The notes below the pieces were generated by a model. That model ran no database searches and had not been told where the DNA came from. It saw nothing but the letters and a program-made list of their open reading frames with translations. Below, one piece after another: positions 1 to 8,255 of a DNA stretch of 64,000 nt. Each line of letters starts with the position of its first letter. The first letter of the stretch is position 1. The position numbers were made by a program, and so were the translations under genes. Source of the DNA: Pseudomonas abyssi (GTDB lineage Bacteria > Pseudomonadota > Gammaproteobacteria > Pseudomonadales > Pseudomonadaceae); contig NZ_NTMR01000011.1 in the NCBI RefSeq assembly GCF_002307495.1, forward strand, positions 124,001 to 188,000, written 5' to 3'.

Positions 1-13
1 AGAGCCCGCCCGT

Positions 14-48
14 TCAGGAATGACACTTGGGGGGTATGTCATTCCTGA
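14..48. repeat. 11-bp perfect inverted repeat, role unknown
   Basis: Arms at 14-24 and 38-48 are perfectly complementary (core AGGAATGAC / GTCATTCCT) around a 13-nt G-rich loop. No T-run follows either arm, so an intrinsic terminator is not well supported. It could be an operator or the end of an upstream transcription unit outside the window. The rest of 1-132 shows no convincing gene. Confidence 0.4.
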
Positions 49-132
49 TAGCTTCAGTATTGTCGAAATTGTCCGGCTTTCCACCGCGCTTTGCCGCTTT
101 TATAAACTGATTTGGAATACGCTCGACCCAGC

Positions 133-1296
133 TTATCGTGAAGGGTTGTTATTGCTTGTTTGGTTGATCAATTCGGCCAGTCGTGCCAGTGCGCTTTCCA
201 GTGTCGACTGCGGTGTGTAGAAGTGCGGCGACCAGCGAATGCCGCCACCGCGCAGCGCACAGACAACCCCCCGATCCATCAATGCCTTGTGCAGTGCCTT
301 GTGGTCTTGGCCGGCTACTGAAAAGGTGATGATGCCCGAGCGGCGCCCAGGGCGCATGTCGCTCAGTACCTGGACTCCAGGCAAGGCTTGCAGGCGCTCA
401 GCCAGCAAGCAGATACGCGCGTCCAGCTGTGCGGCAACCCACGGCATGTCGGCTTCGAGCAACAGCGACAGGCTGGCCGACATGGCCTGCTGGGCCAGGG
501 TATTCGGACTGCCAGCCTCGAACCGGCGGGCTGAGCGGGCAGGGTGCCAGTCGCTGCGGTCGTAGTCGCCGATGGCCTCGACCATATGCCAGCCGTGCTG
601 GGTTAGCTGCAACTGGTCGCGGACTCTGGCATGGCAGAAGAACACGCCCAGCCCCTCCGGCGCCAGTAGCCACTTGTGCCCGTCGGCCATAGCGAAATCG
701 CAATCGATCTGCTGAACGTCAAATGGCTGCGCGCCGAGGGTCTGGATGGCATCGACGCAGAACAGCACGCCGCGCGCGCGGCAGGCGGTGCCCAACTGTT
801 GCAGATCCAGCCGCAGGCCGGTGCCGTACTGTACCGAGCTGATGCTCAGTAGCCGGGTGCGAGGCCCCATGGCGTCGATCAGCGCCTGCTCGGGCTCGCT
901 TCCCAGGTCAACGGCAATGACCTCTACTCCCCGACCGGCAAGGGCTTCCCAGGGCAGGCGGTTGGACGGGAATTCCTGATTGCTGATGATGACCTGGTCG
1001 CCGGGCTGCCAGTCCACGCCTTGGGCAACGAATGAAAGTGCCTCGGAGGTATTCTTGACCAGGGCAATATCGTCACTGTGCGGTGCATTCAGCAGGGTGC
1101 GCAGCTGATCGCGCAGCTGGCGTTCGCCGCGGCTCCAGCGAGGGTAATCCTGCGCGCCCTGTTGCAGGTTCTCGCTGGCGAAGGCGCTGACGGCCTCGGC
1201 AGCGCGTTTGGGCCAGGGCGCGACAGCCGCGTGGTTGAGATAGCAGAGGCCGTTTGCCTGCGGAAATTCCGCTTGCCAGCGGTGGTCATCAATCAT
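133..1296 (-). CDS. Aminotransferase class V-fold PLP-dependent enzyme
   Basis: A 387-residue cytosolic fold-type I PLP enzyme of the class V family (cysteine desulfurase, kynureninase and isopenicillin-N-epimerase relatives). The Schiff-base lysine is K208 in ADGHKW. The aspartate that holds the pyridine nitrogen is D182 in VDAIQT. KNTSEA near residue 81 is the phosphate-binding turn. The ATG follows a GGGAG ribosome site. I see no conserved desulfurase cysteine loop, so a true SufS/IscS role is not supported; an aminotransferase, lyase or epimerase is more likely and the substrate cannot be read from sequence. It stands alone, divergent from a TetR gene that may share its promoter region. 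Confidence 0.8.
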   Translation of the reverse strand: MIDDHRWQAEFPQANGLCYLNHAAVAPWPKRAAEAVSAFASENLQQGAQDYPRWSRGERQLRDQLRTLLNAPHSDDIALVKNTSEALSFVAQGVDWQPGDQVIISNQEFPSNRLPWEALAGRGVEVIAVDLGSEPEQALIDAMGPRTRLLSISSVQYGTGLRLDLQQLGTACRARGVLFCVDAIQTLGAQPFDVQQIDCDFAMADGHKWLLAPEGLGVFFCHARVRDQLQLTQHGWHMVEAIGDYDRSDWHPARSARRFEAGSPNTLAQQAMSASLSLLLEADMPWVAAQLDARICLLAERLQALPGVQVLSDMRPGRRSGIITFSVAGQDHKALHKALMDRGVVCALRGGGIRWSPHFYTPQSTLESALARLAELINQTSNNNPSR

Positions 1297-1489
1297 ACGA
1301 GGCTCCCGGTGTCATTTCTGCCAATGTCCGGACTCCTGGTACCAAAGGGCTCCCCAGGTCCGCCAAATGGCCTTGCAAAGCCTATTTAGACACAGTTGAA
1401 CTGGATAGTCAGCTTGTAAGCAAATATGGGCACAGGGTCATCACTTTGGCATAATGATGCACTTTGCCAAATTGAATCCGGGTAGCTTA
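1297..1489. promoter_or_regulatory. Divergent intergenic region between aminotransferase and TetR genes
   Basis: About 190 bases separate the two divergent starts. This region must hold both promoters and probably a TetR operator. I could not identify a convincing -35/-10 pair or palindrome; CATAAT at 1450-1455 is a possible -10 for the TetR gene if translation starts at 1490. Confidence 0.3.
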
Positions 1490-2137
1490 ATGCAGAAAGA
1501 GTCACGAAAAGTCCGCGAATTTCGTCGTCGCGAACAGGAAATTCTGGATAGTGCCCTGCGCCTTTTCCTTGAGCAGGGCGAGGACAGCGTCACGGTGGAG
1601 ATGATCGCCGATGAAGTCGGGATTGGCAAAGGCACCATCTACAAGCACTTCAAGTCCAAGGCCGAGATTTATCTGCGCTTGATGCTTGATTACGAGCGCG
1701 ACCTTGCCGAAATGATGCATTCCGAAGCGATCGAGCGTGATAACGCTGCCTTGCCGCGGGACTACTTCGAGTTTCGCATGAGCGATCCGGAGCGCTATCG
1801 CCTGTTCGACCGGTTGGAAGAGAAGGTGGTCAAGTCCAACCAGCTGCCGTCTATGGTCGAAGAGCTGCATCAGATCCGCACCTCCAACTTCAATCATGTA
1901 ACCGGCATGATTCAGTCGCGTATTGATGACGGCAAGCTCGAAGATGTTCCGGCGTACTTTCACTATTGTGCCGCCTGGGCGCTGGTGCACGGCGCTATGG
2001 CCATGTACCACTCGCCGTTCTGGCAGGATGTGATCAAGGATCAGGAAGGGTATATGCAGTTCCTGATGGATGTGGGTGTGCGCATGGGCAACCGCTTCAA
2101 GCGGCGCAAGGAAACCGAGGCGGCTGACCCCTCCTGA
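1490..2137 (+). CDS. TetR/AcrR family transcriptional regulator
   Basis: A TetR-type repressor of 215 residues with an N-terminal helix-turn-helix. The segment from REQEILDSALRLF to GIGKGTIYKHF (about residues 15-55) is the family DNA-binding signature, including the GTIYKHFKSK recognition helix. The C-terminal part is helical and divergent, as expected for a ligand pocket. An in-frame ATG at 1454 would add 12 residues. I prefer 1490 (MQKESRK) because the HTH then sits at the usual distance from the N-terminus, but neither start has a strong ribosome site. The ligand is unknown. The neighbouring amidohydrolase lies only 55 bases downstream and could be co-transcribed. Confidence 0.85.
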   Translation: MQKESRKVREFRRREQEILDSALRLFLEQGEDSVTVEMIADEVGIGKGTIYKHFKSKAEIYLRLMLDYERDLAEMMHSEAIERDNAALPRDYFEFRMSDPERYRLFDRLEEKVVKSNQLPSMVEELHQIRTSNFNHVTGMIQSRIDDGKLEDVPAYFHYCAAWALVHGAMAMYHSPFWQDVIKDQEGYMQFLMDVGVRMGNRFKRRKETEAADPS

Positions 2138-2192
2138 ACTCCCGGTCCAGGCGACAGTCTGAGCTTTCGGAGCCCACGACAGGAGTCGCCCC

Positions 2193-3215
2193 GTGCCCTT
2201 TATTCGCAGTTTCTTGACCGGCGCTGTTTGCGCCGGTTTGCTGTTCTCGACGTCGCTGTCTGCGCGCGAGTACAGCTACAGTGACGCCCATCTGCATTTT
2301 GTTGATTTCTTCCAGGAGAGTGCCGGGCTGGACAGCCTGATCGAGGCCATGGATGAGGCCAACGTCGAGCATGTGATGTTGTCCGGTATTCCGGTGGCCA
2401 AGCAATGGCATGAGAACGAGCCCAAGCGGCCGCGTTACTATGCCGGTGATGACGGCAGTGCCTACTGGTTCAGCGCCACTGATCTGCTGATTGCCAAGGC
2501 GCTGGAGCAGGTGCCGGCTGATCAGCGCCACCGGTTCCATCCTTTTCTTTCCGGCTTCAACCCAAACGACAAGAATGCCGATGCGCACATACGCCGTATG
2601 CTGGAGTTGTATCCGGGCGTGTGGCAGGGGCTGGGGGAGGTCTTTACGCGCCATGACACCTTGACCGCGCTGATCCACGGCGAGGCGCCGCGTGCCAATA
2701 GCGAAGCGATGAACCGGGTATATGATCTGGCCGAGGAGTTTGATCTGCCGGTGATGGTGCACAGCAACATTACCTCCTGGCGCGAGCGAAATCCGCTGTA
2801 TCTGCAGGAAATTGAAGAGCCACTGCGTAATCACCCAGGCGTCCGGATCATCTGGGCCCATGCCGGTACCAGCATGGAGATTCACCGCCATCAGGATCGT
2901 CTGGAGTTCTTGCTGCCCACGCTGCGGCGCATGCTGACGGCCTACCCCAACCTGTATATCGACATGTCCTGGACGATGCGCGAACCTTATCTGCTGAATG
3001 CAGAGGGCGAGCCTGACCCGGAGTGGGTGCGGTTGGTGGAAGACTTTCCCAGCCGCTTTATGCTCGGCTCCGACGTAGTCGGTCGCTTCGACAGCCTGGG
3101 TAAGTATATGAGCGGGTTTGATCCCTTTCTGGATGCCTTGAGCGAGGATGTTGCCCGCGCTGTTGCGCTGGACAACTTCCTGGCGGTATTGCCCCGCGCG
3201 CCAAGCGAAGATTGA
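2193..3215 (+). CDS. Exported amidohydrolase family protein
   Basis: 340 residues from a GTG start preceded by a GGAG ribosome site. Residues 1-24 form a signal peptide ending in SLSA, so the product is probably periplasmic. The mature part begins with SDAHLHF, the HxH metal motif of the amidohydrolase_2 superfamily. Later metal or catalytic candidates are MVHSN (about 185), WAHAG (about 223) and the GSD near 288. This is a TIM-barrel metal hydrolase or decarboxylase fold; the substrate is unknown. A signal peptide is unusual for this superfamily, whose members are mostly cytosolic. The stop codon abuts a hairpin terminator. Confidence 0.75.
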   Translation: MPFIRSFLTGAVCAGLLFSTSLSAREYSYSDAHLHFVDFFQESAGLDSLIEAMDEANVEHVMLSGIPVAKQWHENEPKRPRYYAGDDGSAYWFSATDLLIAKALEQVPADQRHRFHPFLSGFNPNDKNADAHIRRMLELYPGVWQGLGEVFTRHDTLTALIHGEAPRANSEAMNRVYDLAEEFDLPVMVHSNITSWRERNPLYLQEIEEPLRNHPGVRIIWAHAGTSMEIHRHQDRLEFLLPTLRRMLTAYPNLYIDMSWTMREPYLLNAEGEPDPEWVRLVEDFPSRFMLGSDVVGRFDSLGKYMSGFDPFLDALSEDVARAVALDNFLAVLPRAPSED

Positions 3216-3241
3216 ACGGCCCCGCTGGTGGCGGGGCCGTT
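3215..3241. terminator. Bidirectional hairpin terminator
   Basis: An 11-bp perfect GC-rich stem (AACGGCCCCGC / GCGGGGCCGTT) with a 5-nt loop begins at the last base of the amidohydrolase stop codon. It ends 8 bases before the stop of the convergent carboxylesterase. No long T-run is present, but the position between convergent genes fits a shared terminator. Confidence 0.65.
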
Positions 3242-3248
3242 GCTGGGG

Positions 3249-4916
3249 TTACCGCGCTGCCGGCAACGTCAGTGGCGGCGCCTGCCAGTAGGCGCAGTTG
3301 TGGTAGCCCAGGAAGGTAAGGGCGCTACTGCTGGCGGCATTGGGTACATCCAGTACCTGCAGGTTGCCGGTGGCGGCCTGGGCCCAGCTGGCAGCAACGC
3401 CGTCGGTGGTGTTGGGGTCGCCGGTCTTGGCGAACTGTGTCCAGTAGTCGACCATTTCCTCGGACAGGCTCAACAGATCAGCCGTGTCACCAGAGTAGCG
3501 TGTCTGCATTACGCTATCCGGGTAGAGCACGTACGGAATCTCGCCGGCATGGGTGGCGCCCAGCGGGAAACTGACGGCCACCGGCGGTACCAGTGTCCAG
3601 GGCGCGTCCTCATCGCGGAACCAGTACTGAAAGGTGTTCATGCTGGCACCCGCGAAGGTGCTGGCATGCACGTAGGCGTTGCAGGCAAACATGAAGTCGG
3701 TCCAGATCGCCGATAGCGCCGCTTCAAAGGGCTTGGCACTGCCGGCTACCCGCGCCAGGTAGTCGGTCGCAATCTGATCGGCGTCGTAGGGAACGCTGGC
3801 CTGATAGGGCTGAAAGAAGGCGTCGACACGGCTGCGGTATTCGGCCTCGTCGTCGATCGGGTTGCCGCCAACCTCATCCAGCGCCACGAACAGCGTGCCT
3901 TCGTTCTGGTTACTGCCGATCAGCACATCCAGGCTGTCATTGAAGCTGCCTTCGTTCAGTGCCTGCATGATCGACTTGGGTAGCAGGTCGGAGTCTGGGT
4001 CGACAGTCGGCATGGATTGCGACCCTTGAGCGGCCAGCAGGCTCGACACCGGCAGGGCGCGCAGACAGTCGGCGGCGGTGTCTAGGTCGGTACAGCCCAG
4101 GGCGTTGGCGACGCCCACACCGCCGGCCTGTGCCGCAGCCTTGGGCACCTGGAAGGGAGCGTATGAGCCGCTCTGCACGATGGCGCGCTGGAACAGGCCC
4201 TCGGTTTCTGCCCGTGGCGAGACGATGTGGCTCATGACACTGTGGCCGCCGGCGGACTCACCAAAAATGGTGACGTTATCGGCATCTCCGCCGAAGGCTT
4301 CGATATTCTGTTGCACCCAGCGCAGGGCCTGCTGCTGGTCCATCAGGCCGAAGTTGCCGCCGTTGGACGCGAGTGAGGGGTGGGCAAGGAAGCCCAGGTT
4401 ACCCAGGCGATAGTTGAGGGTAACCACCACCACATCTTCTGCCGCCAGGCGGGTCGGGTCATACTCGCCACCGCCGTTGCCAAAGACAAAGGCGCCGCCG
4501 TGAATCCACACCATGACCGGCAGGTCCTTGGCGTCGGTTGGCGTGTACACATTGAGGTACAGGCAGTCTTCGTCGCCGGCTGCGGCGCCGGTGGTGATGT
4601 CGCTCTGCGGGCAGCTGTTACCGAAGTCCTGGGAGAGGGTCAGTGTGCCGTTGCGCGCCTCAGGTGGCTCTGGCGGTGCAAAGCGCCGTTCGCCGACCGG
4701 GGGCTTGGCGTAGGGAATGGCGCGGAAGATACGCAGGTTGTCTGTCTTGATGCCGAGCACCTGGCCTTCCGTGGTGCTCACGGCCAGCGGGTTGGGCGTG
4801 GTGTCGTCGCCACCGCCACCGCTGGACAGGCAGCCGGTTAATGACAGCGCGGCAACCGCCAGGCTGAGGGTCTTGAATAGGGGGAGCCCGTTCGGGCGCG
4901 GGAAAGCAGCGTTCAT
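3249..4916 (-). CDS. Type B carboxylesterase lipoprotein
   Basis: 555 residues. The N-terminus is a lipoprotein signal with lipobox LTGC (C29), followed by a glycine/aspartate linker, so the enzyme is probably membrane-anchored on the periplasmic or outer face. It has the carboxylesterase family B pattern: oxyanion motif HGGAF (about 139-143), nucleophile elbow GESAGG with S221, an EDCLYLNV signature with a cysteine able to pair with C102, and a C-terminal THAGEIPYV segment that supplies the catalytic histidine. It would hydrolyse carboxylic esters; the substrate is not predictable. Length matches the family. It is monocistronic and convergent with the amidohydrolase. Confidence 0.85.
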   Translation of the reverse strand: MNAAFPRPNGLPLFKTLSLAVAALSLTGCLSSGGGGDDTTPNPLAVSTTEGQVLGIKTDNLRIFRAIPYAKPPVGERRFAPPEPPEARNGTLTLSQDFGNSCPQSDITTGAAAGDEDCLYLNVYTPTDAKDLPVMVWIHGGAFVFGNGGGEYDPTRLAAEDVVVVTLNYRLGNLGFLAHPSLASNGGNFGLMDQQQALRWVQQNIEAFGGDADNVTIFGESAGGHSVMSHIVSPRAETEGLFQRAIVQSGSYAPFQVPKAAAQAGGVGVANALGCTDLDTAADCLRALPVSSLLAAQGSQSMPTVDPDSDLLPKSIMQALNEGSFNDSLDVLIGSNQNEGTLFVALDEVGGNPIDDEAEYRSRVDAFFQPYQASVPYDADQIATDYLARVAGSAKPFEAALSAIWTDFMFACNAYVHASTFAGASMNTFQYWFRDEDAPWTLVPPVAVSFPLGATHAGEIPYVLYPDSVMQTRYSGDTADLLSLSEEMVDYWTQFAKTGDPNTTDGVAASWAQAATGNLQVLDVPNAASSSALTFLGYHNCAYWQAPPLTLPAAR

Positions 4917-5118
4917 TATTGTTGTCCTGTGCTTGGAAAAGGTCGGGGCAATTGCTCAGGTTGTCTCGTGATGGAGCAAACGCCTCGGCTGGCACGCAGA
5001 CTATATGTGAAGTGCATCACGCCGGGCTAAACACGTCCGGGTGGTGTGAAAAGATGGGGCAGGTGGTTATGATGTCCGGTTTTTGTCGTTTGCAGTGCCA
5101 TAAGAAAGAGATGCCCTG

Positions 5119-6015
5119 ATGATGCAAGAAGCCTTTCCTGTCAGTTACATAGAACCGGTTTTTCGTCCGCCAAGCGAGGCGCACTCGCTGATACTGCCGG
5201 TAACCAACGGCTGCTCCTGGAATAAGTGCACCTTTTGCGAGATGTACACGGCGCCGCAGAAGAAGTTTCGCGCCCGTGATGAGGCCGAGGTGCTGGAAGA
5301 GATTCGCAAGGTGGGTGAACGCTATATTGTTCAGCGCATATTCCTCGCCGACGGCGACGCCATGGTACTGCCGACCCATCGCCTGCTGCGCATCCTGCAG
5401 GCTATCGCCGAGCACATTCCCAGTGTCGAGCGAGTGACCTCTTACTGCCTGCCGCGCAACCTTAAGCGCAAGTCGGTAGAGGAATTGCGCGAGTTGCGCG
5501 ATGCCGGGTTGGCTATGCTCTATGTGGGCGCCGAGTCGGGTGATGATGAGGTGCTGGAGCGGGTCAACAAGGGCGAAAGCTATGCCTCCACAGCCGACGC
5601 CCTGAACAAGGCCGGGGAAGCGGGGCTGAAGCGCTCGGTGATGATTCTTAACGGTCTGGGCGGCAGCACCTTGAGTGATCAGCACGCCGACCACTCGGCT
5701 CGTCTGGTGAATGAAACCCAGCCCGAGTTCGTCTCCACCCTGGTTGTCAGCTTCCCTCAGGGCATGGAGCGTTTTCAGGCCCGTTATCCGGATTTTGCGC
5801 CGCTGACACAGGAGCAGCTGTTCCAGGAACTGCTGCGTTTTGTCGGTGCGCTGGAGCTGGACAACACTACTTTTCGCAGCGACCATGCATCCAATGCGCT
5901 GGTGCTCAAGGGCGAGCTGGGCCGGGACAAGGCGCAGTTGTTGGGGCAGATCGAACAGGCGATCGCCCGTCCGCACTCGGCGGGTCTGCGGCCGGAGTGG
6001 ATGCGCGGTCTCTAG
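5119..6015 (+). CDS. Radical SAM protein with CX4CX2C cluster motif
   Basis: 298 residues. NGCSWNKCTFCEMY near residue 30 places three cysteines in a CX4CX2C arrangement instead of the standard CX3CX2C; I recall this variant from one bacterial radical SAM group. ADGDAM (about 75) and GAESGDDEVLERVNKG (about 140) match the SAM-binding strands of HemN/elongator-like proteins. It should bind a [4Fe-4S] cluster and cleave S-adenosylmethionine; the substrate is unknown. Two ATG codons at 5119 and 5122 are possible starts. The next gene begins 22 bases downstream and may be co-transcribed. Confidence 0.8.
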   Translation: MMQEAFPVSYIEPVFRPPSEAHSLILPVTNGCSWNKCTFCEMYTAPQKKFRARDEAEVLEEIRKVGERYIVQRIFLADGDAMVLPTHRLLRILQAIAEHIPSVERVTSYCLPRNLKRKSVEELRELRDAGLAMLYVGAESGDDEVLERVNKGESYASTADALNKAGEAGLKRSVMILNGLGGSTLSDQHADHSARLVNETQPEFVSTLVVSFPQGMERFQARYPDFAPLTQEQLFQELLRFVGALELDNTTFRSDHASNALVLKGELGRDKAQLLGQIEQAIARPHSAGLRPEWMRGL

Positions 6016-6037
6016 CTGATAACTGAGGGCAGGTCAC

Positions 6038-6637
6038 ATGCGCACCTTGTTGATTGTATTGGGAATGCTGTCACTGACTGGCTGCATGAAACCGTCTGAC
6101 ATGCAGCAGCAGGCCGGCTACTACATGGGCGATGCGGGCCTGCTCAATCATTATCGCATCGAGCGCAGCAGTACCTGGGTGCTGCAGTCTGACTCCAAAC
6201 TGTACATCGCTCAGGGGCATTTTCTGCCGATTGGCGAACCCTACGCCCGCCCTAATGTCGTAGCAGAAGAGGCGTTTGCTGCTGCGGTTGAGGTGTTTCC
6301 GGTAGTACGTCGCTCACCCCAGCCGTTAGGGCTGGAGGAAGCGCTGGCCGAAGCCGGCAGCTTTGGCTACGACTACCTGCTCTATACCCGCTTTGCCGCC
6401 GCCGACGATGCGGTGGGCAGCCGGGAAGAATGGGAAACCTCGGAGCAGTGGGGCGATGTCGGTCGAGACCGCGGTGTGCTGCAGCTGATGCTGCTTGAAG
6501 TGGGCTCGCGCCATCTGGTGGACTACGCCCGCATCGAGACCCGTGGCGGTTTTCTGCAGTTTTATAACGCCTCGCCCGATGACCTGCTGCGGCCACCGCT
6601 GCAGGACTACACCCGGCAATTGCTGGGTCGGCACTGA
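6038..6637 (+). CDS. DUF4823-like lipoprotein
   Basis: 199 residues with a short lipoprotein signal, LSLTGC, and C16 as the lipidated residue. The mature part starts MKPSDMQQQAGYYMGDAG and resembles the Pseudomonas DUF4823 family, recognised from memory. No catalytic motif is visible. The middle holds a segment reading SFGYDYLLYTRF, consistent with a small alpha/beta fold. It lies between the radical SAM gene and a DUF1285 gene. Function unknown. Confidence 0.65.
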   Translation: MRTLLIVLGMLSLTGCMKPSDMQQQAGYYMGDAGLLNHYRIERSSTWVLQSDSKLYIAQGHFLPIGEPYARPNVVAEEAFAAAVEVFPVVRRSPQPLGLEEALAEAGSFGYDYLLYTRFAAADDAVGSREEWETSEQWGDVGRDRGVLQLMLLEVGSRHLVDYARIETRGGFLQFYNASPDDLLRPPLQDYTRQLLGRH

Positions 6638-6705
6638 CAGGCTGGGCAGGGCATTACGCGCTGCCGGTTCGCAGTTGCCGTCCGGCAGATCCAACAGGAG
6701 AGCTC

Positions 6706-7293
6706 ATGTCCCGTCGTGCACCACCCCCGCAATCCCTTCTCGACAGCATTCCTCAGCGTGGCGCGTTGCAACGCCGCGAGCCCGCCCCGGTAGAGCAGTG
6801 GGATACACCGTTGAGCGGCGAAATGGACATGCGCATTGCTCGCGACGGCACCTGGTATCACGAAGGTGACGCGATTGAGCGCAAAGCGCTGGCCCAGTTG
6901 TTTTCCAGCATTTTGCGGCTGGATGAGGATGGCCGCTACTACCTGGTAACCCCGGTCGAGCGCTGGGGCATCCAGGTCGATGACGCGCCCTTTGTGGCTA
7001 CCCGCCTGCGTATCGAGGGACAGGGCGAGCAGCAGCGCCTGCACTTCACTACCAACCTGGAAGACGAGGTGACGCTGGACGCCGAACATCCGCTGCGCGT
7101 GCAGGTCGACCCCGACACCCAGGAGCCGGCCCCCTACATTCTGGTTCGCGGCAATCTCGAAGCGCTGATCGGACGTAACGTGTTTTACGAGCTGGCCGAG
7201 CTGGCTGTCGAGCATGAGCAGCAAGGGACTGCCCGCACCGGCGTCTGGAGCTGTGGTCAGTTCTTTGCCCTGGACGGCAGCCAGACGAACTGA
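6706..7293 (+). CDS. DUF1285 domain protein
   Basis: 195 residues, cytosolic, no signal peptide. The block from DMRIARDGTWYHEGDAIERKALAQLFSSILR to YYLVTPVERWGIQVDDAPF is the DUF1285 signature. Function is unknown. The start ATG follows a GGAG ribosome site. It lies 68 bases after the DUF4823-like gene in the same direction and may share its transcript. Confidence 0.75.
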   Translation: MSRRAPPPQSLLDSIPQRGALQRREPAPVEQWDTPLSGEMDMRIARDGTWYHEGDAIERKALAQLFSSILRLDEDGRYYLVTPVERWGIQVDDAPFVATRLRIEGQGEQQRLHFTTNLEDEVTLDAEHPLRVQVDPDTQEPAPYILVRGNLEALIGRNVFYELAELAVEHEQQGTARTGVWSCGQFFALDGSQTN

Positions 7294-7329
7294 GCGTCTC
7301 CTGTACCTGCCTATCAAACTCCCCTATAT

Positions 7330-7344
7330 CCCCCAACAGGGGGG
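7330..7344 (+). promoter_or_regulatory. Predicted operator CCCCC-AACA-GGGGGG upstream of the hydrolase/PQQ-ADH genes
   Basis: A C5-N4-G6 inverted repeat followed by TAAATCC, 63 bases before the hydrolase start. A possible -10 (TAGCAT, 7369-7374) lies 24 bases downstream. A near-identical element in the same orientation to its gene precedes the DUF1302 gene at 16729-16744. A MalT-type LuxR gene lies between the two operons. The shared element is seen in the sequence; binding by that regulator is inference. Confidence 0.5.
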
Positions 7345-7407
7345 TAAATCCTCTTGGGTGACGTCTTCTAGCATCAGGGTCTGATCAGCCGACCGGAGCA
7401 TGCGCCC

Positions 7408-8202
7408 ATGGCGTACCTGATGGTGAACGACGTCCGCCTGCATTTCGAGCGTTACCCGCAGCCCGGCAAGCCGGTTCTGGTGCTGAGCCATTCGCTGTTT
7501 TTCGATTGGCGGATGTTTGAGCCGCTGATCGAGCAGTTGCACCAGGACTTCGAGATAGTGGTCTACGACCATCGGGGGCAGGGGCTGAGCAGCTGCGCCG
7601 GCAACCTGGATATGGATACCCTCACCGACGACGCGCTGGCGCTGATCGACGCGCTGGAGCTCGCGCCCTGCTACTTTGCCGGCAACTCCATGGGCGGCTT
7701 TGTCGCCCTGCGGCTGGCGGCACGTTATCCGCAGCGTCTGGCCGGTTGCATCGTGATGGGCAGCAGTGGCGACCTGGAGCGGCAGCTGGCCGAATTCGAG
7801 CCATTGGTCGAGCAGCTGGCCCGCGAGGGTGCTGCCGATCAGATCGATACCCTGATGTTCATCATGTTTGGTGACGACACCCTGCGCAGCCCGTCGCAAG
7901 CGGCGCTATGCGCTCGCTGGCGGGCGCGCATGCGCGAGCTGGGGCCGCGTATTGGGGAGGCGGCGCGCGGTGTTATCCATCGTCGCTCTGTATTGCCAGA
8001 GCTGATCGGCCTGCGCGTGCCGTTGCTGGTGCTTGCCGGCGAACAGGACCATGCCTACAGCGTCGCGCAGTCGCGGCAGATCATCGAGCACAGCGGCCAC
8101 GGCGACTGCCAGGTGGTTGCTGGCGCAGGGCACTCGGTTGCCCTGGAACAACCCGGCCAGGTGGCCGAAGCCATTCGCCGTTTTGCCGGCAAGACGACCT
8201 GA
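7408..8202 (+). CDS. Alpha/beta hydrolase (3-oxoadipate enol-lactonase-like)
   Basis: 264 residues with the complete alpha/beta hydrolase triad: nucleophile S94 in GNSMGG, the acid in LAGEQDHAY near 213, and histidine in GAGHSVALEQP near 239. YDHRGQGLS is the strand-4 signature. Overall it resembles 3-oxoadipate enol-lactonase (PcaD) but has no pca neighbours, so it is better read as a generic lactonase or esterase. It precedes the PQQ dehydrogenase gene by 53 bases and is probably co-transcribed. It might hydrolyse an ester or lactone linked to the dehydrogenase substrate, which is inference. Confidence 0.8.
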   Translation: MAYLMVNDVRLHFERYPQPGKPVLVLSHSLFFDWRMFEPLIEQLHQDFEIVVYDHRGQGLSSCAGNLDMDTLTDDALALIDALELAPCYFAGNSMGGFVALRLAARYPQRLAGCIVMGSSGDLERQLAEFEPLVEQLAREGAADQIDTLMFIMFGDDTLRSPSQAALCARWRARMRELGPRIGEAARGVIHRRSVLPELIGLRVPLLVLAGEQDHAYSVAQSRQIIEHSGHGDCQVVAGAGHSVALEQPGQVAEAIRRFAGKTT

Positions 8203-8255
8203 TCGCTGCATGCCATCAGGTCTGCACAATAAAAACAATGACAGACGAGTAGCCC

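Noticed and set aside
5017-5976. 319-codon minus-strand frame opposite the radical SAM gene
   Set aside because: No motif, low-complexity Gln/Leu composition typical of shadow frames.
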